Source: Ditylenchus dipsaci (Eukaryota > Nematoda > Chromadorea > Rhabditida > Anguinidae). Taken from it: a DNA stretch of 64,000 nucleotides. A program made the position numbers and the translations under genes. Each line of letters begins with the position of its first letter. Position 1 is the first letter of the stretch. Under the pieces are notes generated by a model. That model worked only from the letters and a program-made list of their open reading frames with translations. It had not been told where the DNA came from and did no database searches. Where the stretch lies: contig SADC01000147.1 in assembly GCA_004194705.1 (NCBI GenBank), positions 496,001 to 560,000 of the forward strand, read 5' to 3'. Below, one piece after another: positions 1-10,530 of this stretch.

Positions 1-89
1 ATCCAAATGGGAGATAATGTATTTTAGCCTGGATTTTTTGTGGATGCTTGTTTCAAACCCGATTTTCTCCCAATTTTTGCAAACTCATG

Positions 90-178
90 TCGCTATCTTT
101 CCGTGGTACCCAGTAGTGGTATTCAGATGGGGTAACCCAGGTGTGGTGCTCAGGTGGTTCATGCCCGGTGGTTGGAAT
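90..178. repeat. Degenerate GGTGG-type minisatellite
   Basis: This stretch consists of diverged short units resembling GTACCCAGGTGGTGGTA (for example CCCAGGTGTGGTGCTCAGGTGG). The same unit type recurs at 395-560 and most densely at 12620-12950. No reading frame of interest crosses it. Confidence 0.5.
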
Positions 179-197
179 TTTTAACAAACTTATAATA

Positions 198-290
198 CAG
201 TCGTGTCTCGATATAACGCAACCTTGAAATGATTCCAGCAAAAAAAATTGGTCAAATTTACGCTCAGTATAACATTTAACCTAAATGACT
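198..290 (+). mobile_element. pogo-like MITE end (fragment)
   Basis: A TA followed by CAGTCGTGTCTCGATATAAC at 198 matches the left end of the pogo/Tigger-like family seen complete at 6348-6451 and 44659-44841. No matching right end was found, so this is a truncated copy. Confidence 0.5.
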
Positions 291-394
291 TAGAATGACT
301 AGAGCGCCAATAGGCGCTTGTTAACCCCTTAATAATATGAAATTAACAGTGTTAAAAAAGATAGAATTACACGAAAAATTGCGTTATCTTCTAG

Positions 395-560
395 GTGATT
401 CAGGATACCTTCCAGTCGTACACTTTCCGGATAGTTGAGGCGGATCAAGGCAATTTGCTCACACTCCAGGCGACTGGAGTAGTATTCAGGCGTTGGGGCA
501 CCCTCTAGGCAGTTTTAGTACCTTTCAGTAAAACAGGGTATCCAGGTGGTTGAGTTACTA
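395..560. repeat. Degenerate CCAGGTGG minisatellite, second patch
   Basis: Imperfect units such as TATCCAGGTGGTTGAGTTAC and CACTCCAGGCGACTGGAGTA repeat with heavy divergence. They are related to the array at 12620-12950. Confidence 0.35.
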
Positions 561-622
561 TCCAAATAAATTTTCATCGGTATTTTGCATTGAATTGAAA
601 AAAGCGCTCTGTTACGCTTCTC

Positions 623-735
623 GGTTCTTATCGGTTATCCGCACCCCACCCCACCCCACCAAATAAATATGATGATGATGTAACTTGACTATTTTGTGGA
701 AAAAGTAAGTGGGGTGCGGATAACCGATAAGAACC
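623..735. mobile_element. 113-bp hAT-type MITE with perfect 8-bp TSD
   Basis: Perfect 27-bp terminal inverted repeats lie at 623-649 (starting GGTTCTTATCGGTTATCC) and 709-735. The element is flanked by an exact 8-bp direct repeat CGCTTCTC at 615-622 and 736-743. Only about 59 bp lie between the ends and there is no coding capacity, so it is non-autonomous. The 8-bp duplication suggests hAT, although the first bases are not the usual CAG. Confidence 0.85.
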
Positions 736-1180
736 CGCTTCTCTTCTCAGCCACAGCTGTCGATTAAAAAAGATCGTAAAACTAATTATCCTGTCTAACA
801 TATAAAAAAACAGCACTTGCAGATGGTAAACACTTTAAAGATGAATTCTATGCAAAGATGGTTTTTTGTGAATAGCCGTGCAAAAAGAATGCACGGATAT
901 CTGAATAAAAAGACAGGAAATTCTCGGAGGGTGGAGTCTATGTATTTCTAGGAGGAATTGATATAATGGCCCTGGCACTGGATCAGACTATTTAAGTGTT
1001 ATCACCTGATTCAGACCACCTGAGTACTTGGGCTCTGCCACTACCTTGATCTGTCTGTTGGACAGAGAAAACTGTAAATATCTTTCCTGTATGTCTCCAG
1101 TTAGCATCTCTTTACCTTTGTATGATCGCCGTTTAAACGTAAATGTTGACAAACAAGAAAAAATCGTTGACCTCAAATGT
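736..1180. other. No recognisable feature
   Basis: AT-rich sequence with only short open frames. I see no domain, RNA gene or repeat structure here. Confidence 0.4.
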
Positions 1181-1184
1181 GTTA

Positions 1185-1365
1185 CGCGACTCGGTTATTA
1201 CGTGTAACATGTTACGCGTAACACGCGAAATGTTACGCGTAACATCAAAAAGTGCTGTTACGCGAATTTTGTTACCGCGGGTCTGTTACGAGACTCAAAA
1301 AAGTTATTACGCGTAACAGATTCGCGCAACACGAGCAGCGTAACAGAATTTGTTACATGTTATGC
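1185..1365. repeat. Cluster of GTTACGCG / CGCGTAAC palindromes
   Basis: At least ten copies of GTTACGCG or its complement lie within 180 bp, several as the 14-bp palindrome TGTTACGCGTAACA. Spacing is irregular and both orientations are mixed. It may be one end of a tandem-motif transposon of the kind seen at 11548-13150, or a protein-binding cluster. No partner was found. Confidence 0.55.
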
Positions 1366-1489
1366 CGGAGTGTGAGGGGAGCTATACAAAAGCGAATTAT
1401 CTTTTAGATAGTTGTTGTCAATAATTCTGCGTGCTCTTTATGTATCCTCTTTGACTCACTGTTTTTTAATTAGTCAATGCAAAATCAGG

Positions 1490-1970
1490 GCGATCAAACA
1501 AACAAGCGGAGCTGCGCGCAAATGGACAACTTTCAAAGAGTGCACTAGCAAAGAGGATCTCGATCAGTGGATGGTTGAAAACAAAGACTCATGGTCATAG
1601 TAACTTACGTTTCATCTTTGGCTGTGCTAAATTTTGCTTAGCAACTCGAGAAACATTTCTAAGAAGTTTGCTGATGAAATATCACTCCAAGAGATCACTC
1701 CTGATCACTCCAAGAGAAACAGACCTGGCTCTTTGATTACAGAGCTGGTATGCGAGTGCGATACGTAAAAGATCTTAATACTTCGTCGAAAGCACTCATC
1801 CAAACAATGAGGAACACTGGCACAAATGCTTCAAAGACATAGTCCTGAGCAGTCCAGTGAAGCAAAGCATCGAAGCAAAAATGATCCGTTGGAGGGATGA
1901 CACCGAGTCGAATTGGAAAGAAAGCTTGCCGTATGATTACTATAATCACGCTTTAAAAATGTGTATATGT
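1490..1970 (+). pseudogene. Coding debris, possibly MULE transposase N-terminus
   Basis: A frame ending at 1600 reads FKECTSKEDLDQWMVENKDS, which resembles the segment ahead of the zinc finger in some Mutator-like transposases. Further frames to 1970 (for example HPNNEEHWHKCFKDIV from about 1800, then WRDDTESNWKESLPYDYYNH) look protein-like but I cannot name them. The stretch is broken by stops and cut by the hAT insertion at 1981. The domain assignment is a weak inference. Confidence 0.25.
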
Positions 1971-2460
1971 TATTTAGGGCCAGTGTTTCCAAAATGAAAA
2001 ATGAAAATTTTCTCATTTTCATTTCTTGAAAAAATGAAAATGAAAATTTTTCTCATTTTCACTTTCTTGGTAAAATGAAAATGAGAAATTTTCATTTTCA
2101 TTTGATAAAAATGAAAACTTCTCATTTCCATTTGAATGAAAATGAGAAATTTTCATTGGATGAGAATGAGAACTTTTCATTTCCATTGAATGAAAATGAG
2201 AAATTTTCATTGGATGAGAATGAGAACTTTCATTTTCATTTGAATGAAATTTTTCATTCTCATTGAATGAAAATGAAAATTTTTCATTTTCTCACTGAAA
2301 ATTCTCATTTTCACTGAAAATTTTCATTTTCACTGAAAATTCTCATTTTCACTGAAAATTTTCATTTTCACTGAAAATTCTCATTTTCACTGATAATCTT
2401 ATTTTCATCGCTTCTTAATTTTATCAGTTCTCACTGAAAAAGACACTAGAAACGTCTAAA

Positions 2461-5105
2461 TGGTATTATTTGAGCAATATCGACATGTCATTCGGCAACG
2501 AAAGCGATGAATCGTCTGAAAACTTTGTCTGGCGATGGAGTCCAATCGTTCTTCAAGTAAAGAAAAGAAGTTGGTCGATCCGATCTGGGAAAAATTCGAG
2601 GAAATCACTCAAAATCAGATCAGCCTTTTGAAATGTAAATCATGTGATCAGGTACAACTGAACTTTTAATCGCTTCTTCATGTGGCCAAACCTTTTAGAA
2701 GTACAAAAGTTCCAGTGCAACGTCTACAACACTAAAGTACCATTGGAAAGCCAAGCATCACATCCAAGAGACGAAACATGCTCGAAAAATCATTCTGGCG
2801 ATGTGAAAAAGTTGACCAGGTATACTTCCACGGATTTGTCGCTTTTCATATCACGTTGTAATCTTATAGGATAGGCAAGATTGAGTTGGCATTCACTAAT
2901 GTTCTGGCCATTCCATCAATTTCGATCAACTCTTTTCTGCATCCAGCTATTCGTCGATTTGTGGACTTGCTCAACAGGAATTTCAAGGTACAATATCATT
3001 ATTATTTACTAAAATTTCAATAGTCTTGTGTAGTTACCCAAGAGCCATACTACGATTAAAAGCCGACTGGAAAAGCGAGCAACAGCTGTGAAGAATAATC
3101 TCAAGCAAGAACTTGGTGATCTAAAGCTCAAACCATCTGTCACTGTCGATATTTGGACCGACGAAGCGATGAGAAATTCTTATCTCGGTGGAACCTTCCC
3201 CCTCTTTTTTATTTTGGTTTTATATCTGAACTTCAGGATTACGCTTCATTACATATACTGCGGAAAAACTGTGCCGCGCGTTTTTGGGCCTGCGAAAACT
3301 CCGTGGTTCGCACACATCATCGTATATCAGAACTGAGTGGGTGCTGTTCTTGCAGAATACAACATGGATCTACACAGTATCTTCAAAATCGTAACGGATA
3401 ATGGCTCCAATATGGTGGCTCTTTCACTGATGTTTTCAAATGTAATGCTTTTTATTTTACTTGTTATCTACTTAATTTTTCAGTGAATAATGAATTCGAC
3501 GACGAGCCTGAAGACGAGGAAAATGACTCTTTTCTAGATGAAACATTTCCTGATATACCTGATGTTACTCTGTAAGTACCACGTTCTCTTCCTAAAAAAT
3601 TTATTTGTTTAGAGAGAACTTTCCGCATCGTATCAGCTGTCACGCTCATTCTCTTCAGATTGTTATAATGGTCTTATCAAAAACAATATACCGTATTCCT
3701 CTAATATAACCACCGGTGGGTTTATTTTCAAACCCCTTCTGAGGGTGGGTTTATTAGAGTCATTTTGAGATTTTTGTGGCTTCAACCAAAATCCAAAAAG
3801 CGGAATCGGTAGAGCTCGTGGAACTAAGAAAACGCAAAAAACAGCTTTGCAGAATATTTACTCTGTTCCGAGATACAGACACTGGAAGTTGAGGGGGTGG
3901 GTTTATTAGAGCGGGTGTTATATTAGAGGAAATACGTATATGGACATTCTGCTTTCAAAAACATGTGCCAGCTCATTCGGCGTTTTAGACATTCGAATCA
4001 GGCACTGGAGGTACTGTTTTTCTTGCAAGTCATGGCTGTTCTTATTGCTTTTCAGGATCTTGACTCGATTGCGCATAAGAGATTAATATTCCGTCCGCTA
4101 CACGCTGGGTCTGCCATCGCAGTGATCAAGAACTTTCTGGAGCTAGAGGAATACGTGATTGTCATCGCTAGCAGGAAAAACTGGTCAATGGTGACAGAGG
4201 ATGAGATTGAGTAACACAACAGTTTTTTGACGTTAAGCGAATAGGTTTAGTACTTGCGCTGGATCTCAAAAATTGGTGGACCGTTTGTTGAAGTGCTTCA
4301 AAGGATCCAGGGAGAGAAGACTGTCACAATATCTCATTGTCTTGAATACGCTCGCGCACTAGTTCTATCGCTGGATGACTTAGAGGTGCTTTCACAAGTT
4401 CTTAGTTTTCTTATTTCGTAACTTTTCGTTAAGGAAGTAGTGCCGAATGAGCTGAAATTAACGGTCAAAATCTTCGTGGTAGTTTGAAGGAGCGCTTCAC
4501 CAATATTCTGAATACTGACCGGACTGATTTCGACCCGATTTTTATGGTTGCTTGCGCATTGGATCCAAACACATCTGACTGTCTTGGAGATGAAGACCTT
4601 CCAAAGCTGCAGAATGGATAAGACAGCTGGTAGGTATATTAGTATTTAAGTTTGACTGAAATCCACGCATTTAATTCAGTTGCCTGCTGAGCAAACTCAT
4701 CGCAGAAATGACAATATGGGAGTTTCGGTGAATCTAGACAGTACGTCAGATGGTTTTATCGCAAGGCTGAAAAAAGACTCACAAGCAGCCGGAAAAGTGT
4801 TGAAAGCAGAGGGAACAGATCAAAGTCTCGGATTCTGAATGTGCTGCATAGTGTCCAAGGTGTATGTAATGGTAACTTGAAGATCGACCCGATTAACTAT
4901 TGGTGTGCTATCTATCCGGTTCGTAAATATTACTTCTCCTAACCGTTCTGGAAATAAATATTATTTTCAGGATTGGCATTATTTGGCTGTACTGGCCCTC
5001 GAAGTACTCAGTGTTCCTGCTAAAAGCGCTCCAGTAGAGAGAATTTTTCTCAAGCAGGGCTGGCCACTAGAAGTAACCGGAACAGGACTGAATTCTCATT
5101 GTTAA
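2461..5105 (+). pseudogene. hAT transposase (BED finger, RNase-H core, hATC)
   Basis: Several spliced or frame-broken pieces occur in family order. A BED zinc finger is split by an intron (CKSC near 2630, then TTLKYHWKAKH near 2730). IPSISINSFLHPAIRRF is followed after an intron by the catalytic-domain start SVTVDIWTDEAMRNS (about 3137). IVTDNGSNMVAL is near 3390, then an ISCHAHSLQIVI block (3635-3665). LIRRFRHSNQALEVL is near 3970, and the C-terminal hATC dimerisation block LALEVLSVPAKSAPVERIF is at about 4992-5050. Stops and frame changes interrupt it, and a 246-bp MITE sits inside, so it is unlikely to be active. In hAT elements this protein cuts and pastes DNA in the nucleus. Confidence 0.88.
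3691..3936. mobile_element. CCGTATTT-type MITE inside the hAT element
   Basis: Ends CCGTATTCCTCTAATATAAC and ...TATTAGAGGAAATACG are flanked by TA on both sides. It belongs to the family also present at 18723, 19225, 26417, 32182, 45792, 51221, 55423 and 62870. Insertion into the transposase gene dates it after the hAT. Confidence 0.8.
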
Positions 5106-6179
5106 TTCCTAACTGTTAGTTTACTGCAATCGTGGTATTTGAGAGGTGTTAATTTGATGTAAATTGTTTTGTCAAATAAAATTATAGTCTACAATAGATT
5201 ACGGAGTTAAAAATTTTTTGCGCAGTTTTGCTCGATGTTCCATGTACCAAACTAACCAAGTGGTTGTTCACTTGGATCAGATTTTTTTTCATGTTTCTTA
5301 GCTTTAAAACTGTTTTCTGCACTCATTCGGACATTGAAAGATGGGTTTATAGTAGTAAATTTTCGTTTATCCAAGTGGAGATCGCTTGGTTTTGATGGTA
5401 CATTGAACATCCAGCATGATTACAGTTTCTGCGTCGTGAATTAGCTTTTCACCGACCGTTACAATGATAAAATGAGAAATTTCAGTGAAAGTACAAATTT
5501 TCAGTGAAAATGAGAATTTTAAGTAAAAAGGAGAATTTTCAGTGAAAATAAGAAATTTCAGTGAAAATGAGAATTTTCAGTGAAAATGAGAATTTTCAGT
5601 GAGAAAATGAAAATTTTCATTTTCATTCAATGAGAATGAAAATTTTCATTCAAATGAAAATGAAAAGTTTTCATTCTCATCCAATGAAAATTCTCATTTT
5701 CATTCAAATGGAAATGAAAAGTTCTCATTTTCATCAAATGAAAATGAAAATTTCTCATTTTCATTTAAGAAGAAAGTGAAAATTTTCATCTTCTCACTGA
5801 AAAATTCTCATTTTCATCGTTTTCTCATTTTCATTTTGGAAACACTGTTTAGGACGTAGCATTAGTTGGCCTAAAGCTTCCGACTGCGCGACAAATTCAA
5901 AATCACAAGAGCTATCGAACTATCCACTCTTGGTAAGATTATAAAACGCTACGTTTGCAAGCATTTCTTAGCTTAGCTGCTTTAGTGTGTGGCTTCTCAA
6001 ACGAAATTCTAGCCCAAGCAACATGATATGCTGAGTTTCATGGAGGTTTGTTTCGCTTTAAAAGTCATCCTCTGATCTTCTGTTTATTTGTGCACAATAT
6101 AGCCGCCTGATAACTTTTAAAGCACTGGGGCCAGAAATGAAATGCTCAGCAAAGAGCTGCGCTTGTTGTTCTATACGCT

Positions 6180-6800
6180 TAAGAGGTTAACTTGCTATCG
6201 TGAGAGAATATCTTAACTCTTATTTATATTATTTCTGGCAACTGTTAATGGGCCCTGGCTTAGCTCAAAAACTTAACGAAAATACCTGAAAAAGAGTGAA
6301 GTAAATACTGTAGTAGACAACTCTCGCTAGGCAGCCTCTTGTATATACAGTCAAGTCTCGATATAAGATACCGCGCCGATATAAGATACACCTCGATACA
6401 AGGTACACTTCGTCCGGTCCCCAGGGTGTATCTTATATCGAGGCTTGACTGTAAGCTAACGTGCTCCGACAGTTATGTTACACTGGCCCAGCCATACTGT
6501 CATGGGTATAGAGCACGAAGGCACATAGAGAGTTATACCTCGACCGCATGCAGCCCAACAAAGTCAATAGTTGTCACACAGACGAAAAAATTTCTGGATT
6601 GACGTTACATATGTTGACGTCTTTGTCAGGCTGTATTCAGTTGCAGTGGGAACAGTATTAAAAGTTAAACTTACCTGATTAGCGGACCTAAAAATCACAC
6701 ATAGATGCTTCTGCAAATAACCCCTAAAAGCTAATAATATAAATAAGAGTTAAGCCAAAGAGCGCGCGCATCTCACGATATTTAGACATCCTCGACACGT
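6180..6800. mobile_element. Inverted-repeat element enclosing a pogo-like MITE
   Basis: AACTCTTATTTATATTAT near 6215-6232 is complementary to ATAATATAAATAAGAGTT near 6734-6753, with further partial complementarity outwards (TATCGTGAGA versus TCTCACGATA). The pogo-like MITE at 6348-6451 interrupts the space between the arms. Exact ends are not clear. Confidence 0.4.
6348..6451. mobile_element. 104-bp pogo-like MITE
   Basis: The ends CAGTCAAGTCTCGATATAAG and its near-complement TATCGAGGCTTGACTG are flanked by TA. Inside the left end the unit TCGATATAAGATACACC is repeated with variation, so the arms consist of tandem sub-motifs. There is no coding capacity. Confidence 0.8.
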
Positions 6801-7069
6801 ATCTTAGCCAGCTATTGAGGTCTTATCACTTCAGTTCACGATATTTACCTGAAAAACAATGAAATAAGTCATAAGGAATGTACATATCAGCTGAAAACCA
6901 AGATAAAATATGCCCTAGGAAAAGGCAGCTGAGTCTGCAAAAAAATAGCCCAAATCACTGAAAGAACAAAGCAAATTGATGCAATAACAGTGGTCACTGC
7001 TTTGGAGCTGCTCAAAACAACCAAAAAATTGGATTTGGTACCTTAAGATTAGAGTCCTACAGCAAGAAA

Positions 7070-7150
7070 GTAATTAGGCGGAAAAAAGAGTAAATTAGGC
7101 GGAAAAAAGTGTTTAGGCGGAAAAAGAAGTGTTTAGGTGGAGAAAAAAGT
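7070..7150. repeat. TTAGGCGGAAAAAAG tandem repeat
   Basis: Four to five copies of a unit close to TTAGGCGGAAAAAAGTG lie head to tail. The GGCGGAAAA motif resembles the terminal arrays of the element at 31862-33260, so this may be an isolated end of that type. Confidence 0.5.
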
Positions 7151-7489
7151 ATTGTCCCATTTTTCCCATAAAATCTGTACCCCCTGCAGGGGGCTAAAGA
7201 TTCTACCCCTCGATTTTATGTTATTTTTCTCTGCCTAAATCGACTTCTTAGACCCAGTTTTTGTCGAAAAGCTCAAAAATGCATTATTTTTGCATTACGT
7301 AAATGCTTTCACGTTTTTATTTTTATTTCGATGTTCGCTTGACTAGCGCAAAGTGCCACTTGTTGTACCTTGATTCTTGCTGTTGTTTTCGCCACATTTC
7401 ATGAGTGCTCTTGATTTCTCTTACGTTTAGAAGGTATCCAAGGTATAGGTATTCAAGCTCCGCATCTAATTAGCGGATTTTCCTTTCAC

Positions 7490-7742
7490 TCTTACTCTGA
7501 CTTGCGCACTGGGGACGCAACCAACTCGCAACAGAAGACTCGCCAACGCAAAAGACTCGCCAACGTCAAATCTCGCCAACGGCCAATCTCGCCAACGGCG
7601 AATTTCGGCAAGAGGCGAAACTCGTCAATGGCGAAATTCGCCGACGGAAAACTCGCCAAGAAAAACTTCGCCAACGCAAAAAACTCGCCAATGGAAAAAC
7701 TCGCCAAGAAAAACTCGCCAACGAAAAACTAGCCAATGCAGA
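7490..7742. repeat. CTCGCCAACG tandem array, copy 1
   Basis: About fifteen degenerate copies of a 12-18 bp unit built on ACTCGCCAACGGAAA run without interruption. The repeat is open in several frames on both strands, which yields spurious low-complexity proteins. Downstream sequence (7743-7820) matches 8853-8930 after array copy 2, so the two arrays belong to two copies of one larger element. Confidence 0.8.
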
Positions 7743-7822
7743 ACTTGCCATTGCAAAACCCACAAATATACATTTTAAAGCTTTTCAGGAATTTTTTTAT
7801 TTTTTTATTTTGCAAAAGGATA

Positions 7823-8165
7823 CAGCCTTACCTCCCAATAGTGTACACCACTTTGAAAATAATATGTACACTATTGGGAAGTTTTGCTTTTTTAGAGAAA
7901 AAACTAGTGCTTGCCCGCCCTACGGGCGGGTTTCATTTTTCGCTGTTATTTCCGTAGAAATTTGGTTTTGCTATTGAGGTTTTGCTTTTTAGAGAAAAAA
8001 ATATATAGGCAAATGAAAAACGATCGCCAAAATCGGAAACCTTACGATATTTGCGGCCAGACTGTCAAAACAGAATCAGCAAAAAATTAGAAAATCGAGC
8101 TAAAAAAGTGTCGGACCCTAGGCGGCAACGAACTTTTGGGGGTACACTATTGGGAGGTTCGACTG
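7823..8165. mobile_element. pogo-like element in array copy 1
   Basis: It begins CAGCCTTACCTCCCAATAGT and ends with the complement ACTATTGGGAGGTTCGACTG, with TA on both sides. The uninterrupted equivalent in copy 2 (about 8930) gives the empty site. The inner segment near 8105-8140 (GTCGGACCCTAGGCGGCAAC) recurs at 14200-14225. Confidence 0.7.
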
Positions 8166-8227
8166 TACATATATTTATCTCGTTTAAGAACAAGTAAGTC
8201 ATGTGAAAATACAATAAACTACTACCT

Positions 8228-8395
8228 TAGTTGGACCGCCGCCCGCGGCACCCCTTCGGTTACCTTCGGCGGCCCCCGGCGGTCATAGATTTTTGAGATG
8301 AGAGCGGCACAATCATCTCAAAAAACTATGACCGCCGGGTACCGCCAAGGGCCGCCGAAGGTAACCGAGGGGTGCCGCCGGCGGCGGTCCAACTA
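8228..8395. mobile_element. GC-rich 168-bp hairpin MITE
   Basis: Two arms of about 70 bp, starting TAGTTGGACCGCCGCC and ending GGCGGCGGTCCAACTA, are almost perfectly complementary around a short AT loop. GC content is far above the surroundings. Comparison with the paralogous segment at 8999-9025 shows it is an insertion with a short CTAC-like duplication. Confidence 0.8.
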
Positions 8396-8619
8396 TAGCT
8401 ACTACATTAATTACGATATCATCTTAGAGCAAAATTTTTTAGATACTTTTTATATTTTAGCTCTTGTTTAATGATATTTTTCGTCTCTATAATAGCGCAA
8501 ATGAAAGTTTAGAATCTTGGCTACACATTGATATATAAAACATGTGACTTTGCGAAAAAAACCTGAAAATTTTAAACCAGAAAAGCAGATTTCGGCTTGG
8601 GCAAGCCGAAATCGGGAAG

Positions 8620-8850
8620 AAATAAACTCGCCAACAAAAGAATCGCCAACGCAAAAGACTCGCCAACGTCAGAAGTCGCCAACGCCAAATCTCGCCAACC
8701 GCGAATCTCGCCGACGGCAAAACTCGCCAATGGAAAAACCCGCTAAGAAAAAACTCGCCAACGAAAAACTCGCCAACGGAAAACTCGCCAACGGAAAACT
8801 CGCCAACGGAAAACTCGCCAACGGCGAAACTCGCCAATGAAAAACTCGCC
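8620..8850. repeat. CTCGCCAACG tandem array, copy 2
   Basis: Same unit as 7490-7742. It includes a run of four near-identical copies of AACTCGCCAACGGAAA (8756-8825), suggesting recent local expansion. The flanks on the downstream side match copy 1. Confidence 0.8.
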
Positions 8851-9027
8851 ATCGTGAAACCCACAAATATACATTTTAAATCTTTTGCAGGAAGTTTCAA
8901 ATTTTTCTATTTTGCAAGAGGATACACATCTCAAACTATATTTTTTTATACATATTTATTTCATTTAAGAATATGTGTGTCATGTGAAAATACAAAACAA
9001 ACTACATTTATTACGATAGCATCTTAA

Positions 9028-9430
9028 AGGACCATAGCCGTCGCCGACAACGAGAATTTCAAATGTTTGAATTCGCGCGAGACAGTTCTCTTTCGTCTTT
9101 CATTGTACTCTTTTGAGTCATTCGAAGCAAGTCAAAAGAGAGAAAACCACCCAAAATGATGCCTACTTTTTTATATCGTCTCAAACTCTGTATATTTTTT
9201 TATTTTTCAAAGCTTTTAGTGAATTTTTAGAGTCATAATTTCATGGGGAACCAGATAGAAATTTTTCCACACCAAAATCACTGTAGAAAAATAGCTAACT
9301 TGCGAAGGCTTGACCAAGGAAGACAAGAGTGTTATTGTGGGTAGGGTTTCGGTATTATTTTTGGGACTGTCATTTTTTCGCACTTTTAATTTACATGACC
9401 ATTCACAACCATACACTGAAAATGACGCCA
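9028..9430. mobile_element. TTAA-type element, left end and remnant
   Basis: TTAA followed by AGGACCATAGCCGTC at 9028 matches the left end of the complete copy at 47725-47895 (AGGACCATA), and both share TTCTCTTTCGTCT and GAGTCATTCGAA inside. No right end was found. The remainder to 9430 has no recognisable feature. Confidence 0.45.
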
Positions 9431-9439
9431 AGAAGTAGG

Positions 9440-10530
9440 GCTACTTTTTTTTCACTTATTTTAAAATAATGTTTAAACAACTCCTAAGTATTTTTATATG
9501 CTTAAAACGATAAAAAAAAGTTATTTTCTGACATTTTCCACACAAAAAATGGATCTAACAAAAAATTGGCCTAAATTCGACTTTTTGCCTTGGTCTCCCA
9601 AGGCAATCTAACTTGAAAAGGTACCTGGATACTCCAAAAAGATGGAATTTGTTGACTGGGCCTACCGCATAAAGAAACTCTGGTATGCATACACTTTTAT
9701 GCATCCAGAGTTACTTTCGAGTGATTTGTGTCTAAGGTATGTGGGTGTGCGCATCTCAACTCCAAGCCCCCAAGCCCCTGCGCCCCCGAGGGGGCGCAGA
9801 GGGCTTGAGAGTTAGAGATGCGCGCACTCACTTACCTTGGACATAATTCCGAGCAAGACTTTTGATCAAAAATGTATAAAGAGACTCTTTTTGCCCAGCA
9901 TTATTTTTTTGTTTTGTCTCTTTCTCTTTATTTTTGATCTTTTTCACAAAGTGATGAAACTATTAAATAGCCCCTTCGGGGCGCAAGGGACTTGGTTGGT
10001 TAGAGATGCGCGCACAGACTTACCTTAGACATAATTCCGAGCATGACTCTTGGTTAAAAATGCGTAAAGAGACACTTTTCTGCCCAGCTCCAGTGACCAA
10101 AGCGGGGTAGAATACCTTAATACAAGGTAATTTGCCTTGGTCCCCAAGGCAAAAAGTCGAGCTTTAGTCAAAAAATTGTTTTTTTTAAAATTTTTTTGTG
10201 TAGAAAAATGTTAGAAAATAACTTTTTCAGTCGTTTTAAAGGGCATGCCAACGCTAATAAGAGGTGGTGCCGGAATTCAAATTTTTTTCCGAATCATCGA
10301 ACTTCTGTACGGATTTTTCAGCTTGATTTCTAACAAAACAAGGCCTAGAATTTATTTTTAGGTATGGTTTTGTTAGAAACCAAGTTGAAAAATCCGTACA
10401 CAAGTTCAATGATTAGAAAAAAAAATTGAATTCCCGGGCACCACCTCTTACTAGCGTGGGCATGCCCCTTTAAGCATATAAAAATTACTTAGCAGTCGTT
10501 TAAACACTATTTTTAAATAAGTGAAAAACC
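9440..10530. mobile_element. Foldback element with GC palindromic core
   Basis: Complementary arms lie at about 9440-9640 and 10100-10530. Both contain GTTTAAACGACT/TTTTATATGCTTAAAACG and the CTTGGTCNCCAAGGCAA motif. Between them is the shared core (9655-9900), with hairpins around TCTGGTATGCATA and a CTGCGCCCCC/GGGGGCGCAG stem, plus a second half-core (9965-10095). The right arm is interrupted by the MITE at 10240-10469. The element at 58440-59090 has the same arms. Confidence 0.75.
10240..10469. mobile_element. TTAA-flanked palindromic MITE
   Basis: It starts AGGGCATGCCAACGCTAATA and ends GCGTGGGCATGCCCCT, with TTAA on both sides (10236-10239, 10470-10473). The opposite arm of the host foldback (near 9500) carries the uninterrupted TTTTAAGCATATAAAAAT, which is the empty site. 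TTAA targeting fits piggyBac or Kolobok relatives. Confidence 0.85.

Larger units (their letters stand above)
1981..5847 (+). mobile_element. Full-length degenerate hAT transposon
   Basis: Inverted ends CAGTGTTTCCAAAATGAAA (1981-1999) and its complement (5829-5847) are flanked by near-identical 8-bp repeats, TTTAGGGC (1973-1980) and TTTAGGAC (5848-5855). Both subterminal regions (2000-2450 and 5465-5845) are long complementary blocks of repeated TTTTCATTTTCA/TGAAAATGAAAA, which could bind transposase cooperatively. The interior carries a broken hAT transposase and a later MITE (3691-3936). CAGTG ends plus 8-bp duplications plus the protein make hAT secure. Confidence 0.92.

Noticed and set aside
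2019..2266. Met/Lys/Phe/His/Ser-rich open frames on both strands
   Set aside because: They are translations of the hAT subterminal TTTTCATTTTC array.
7490..8850. Arrays of CTCGCCAACG units as a possible CRISPR array
   Set aside because: Units are short, contiguous and degenerate with no unique spacers, and the DNA is eukaryotic.
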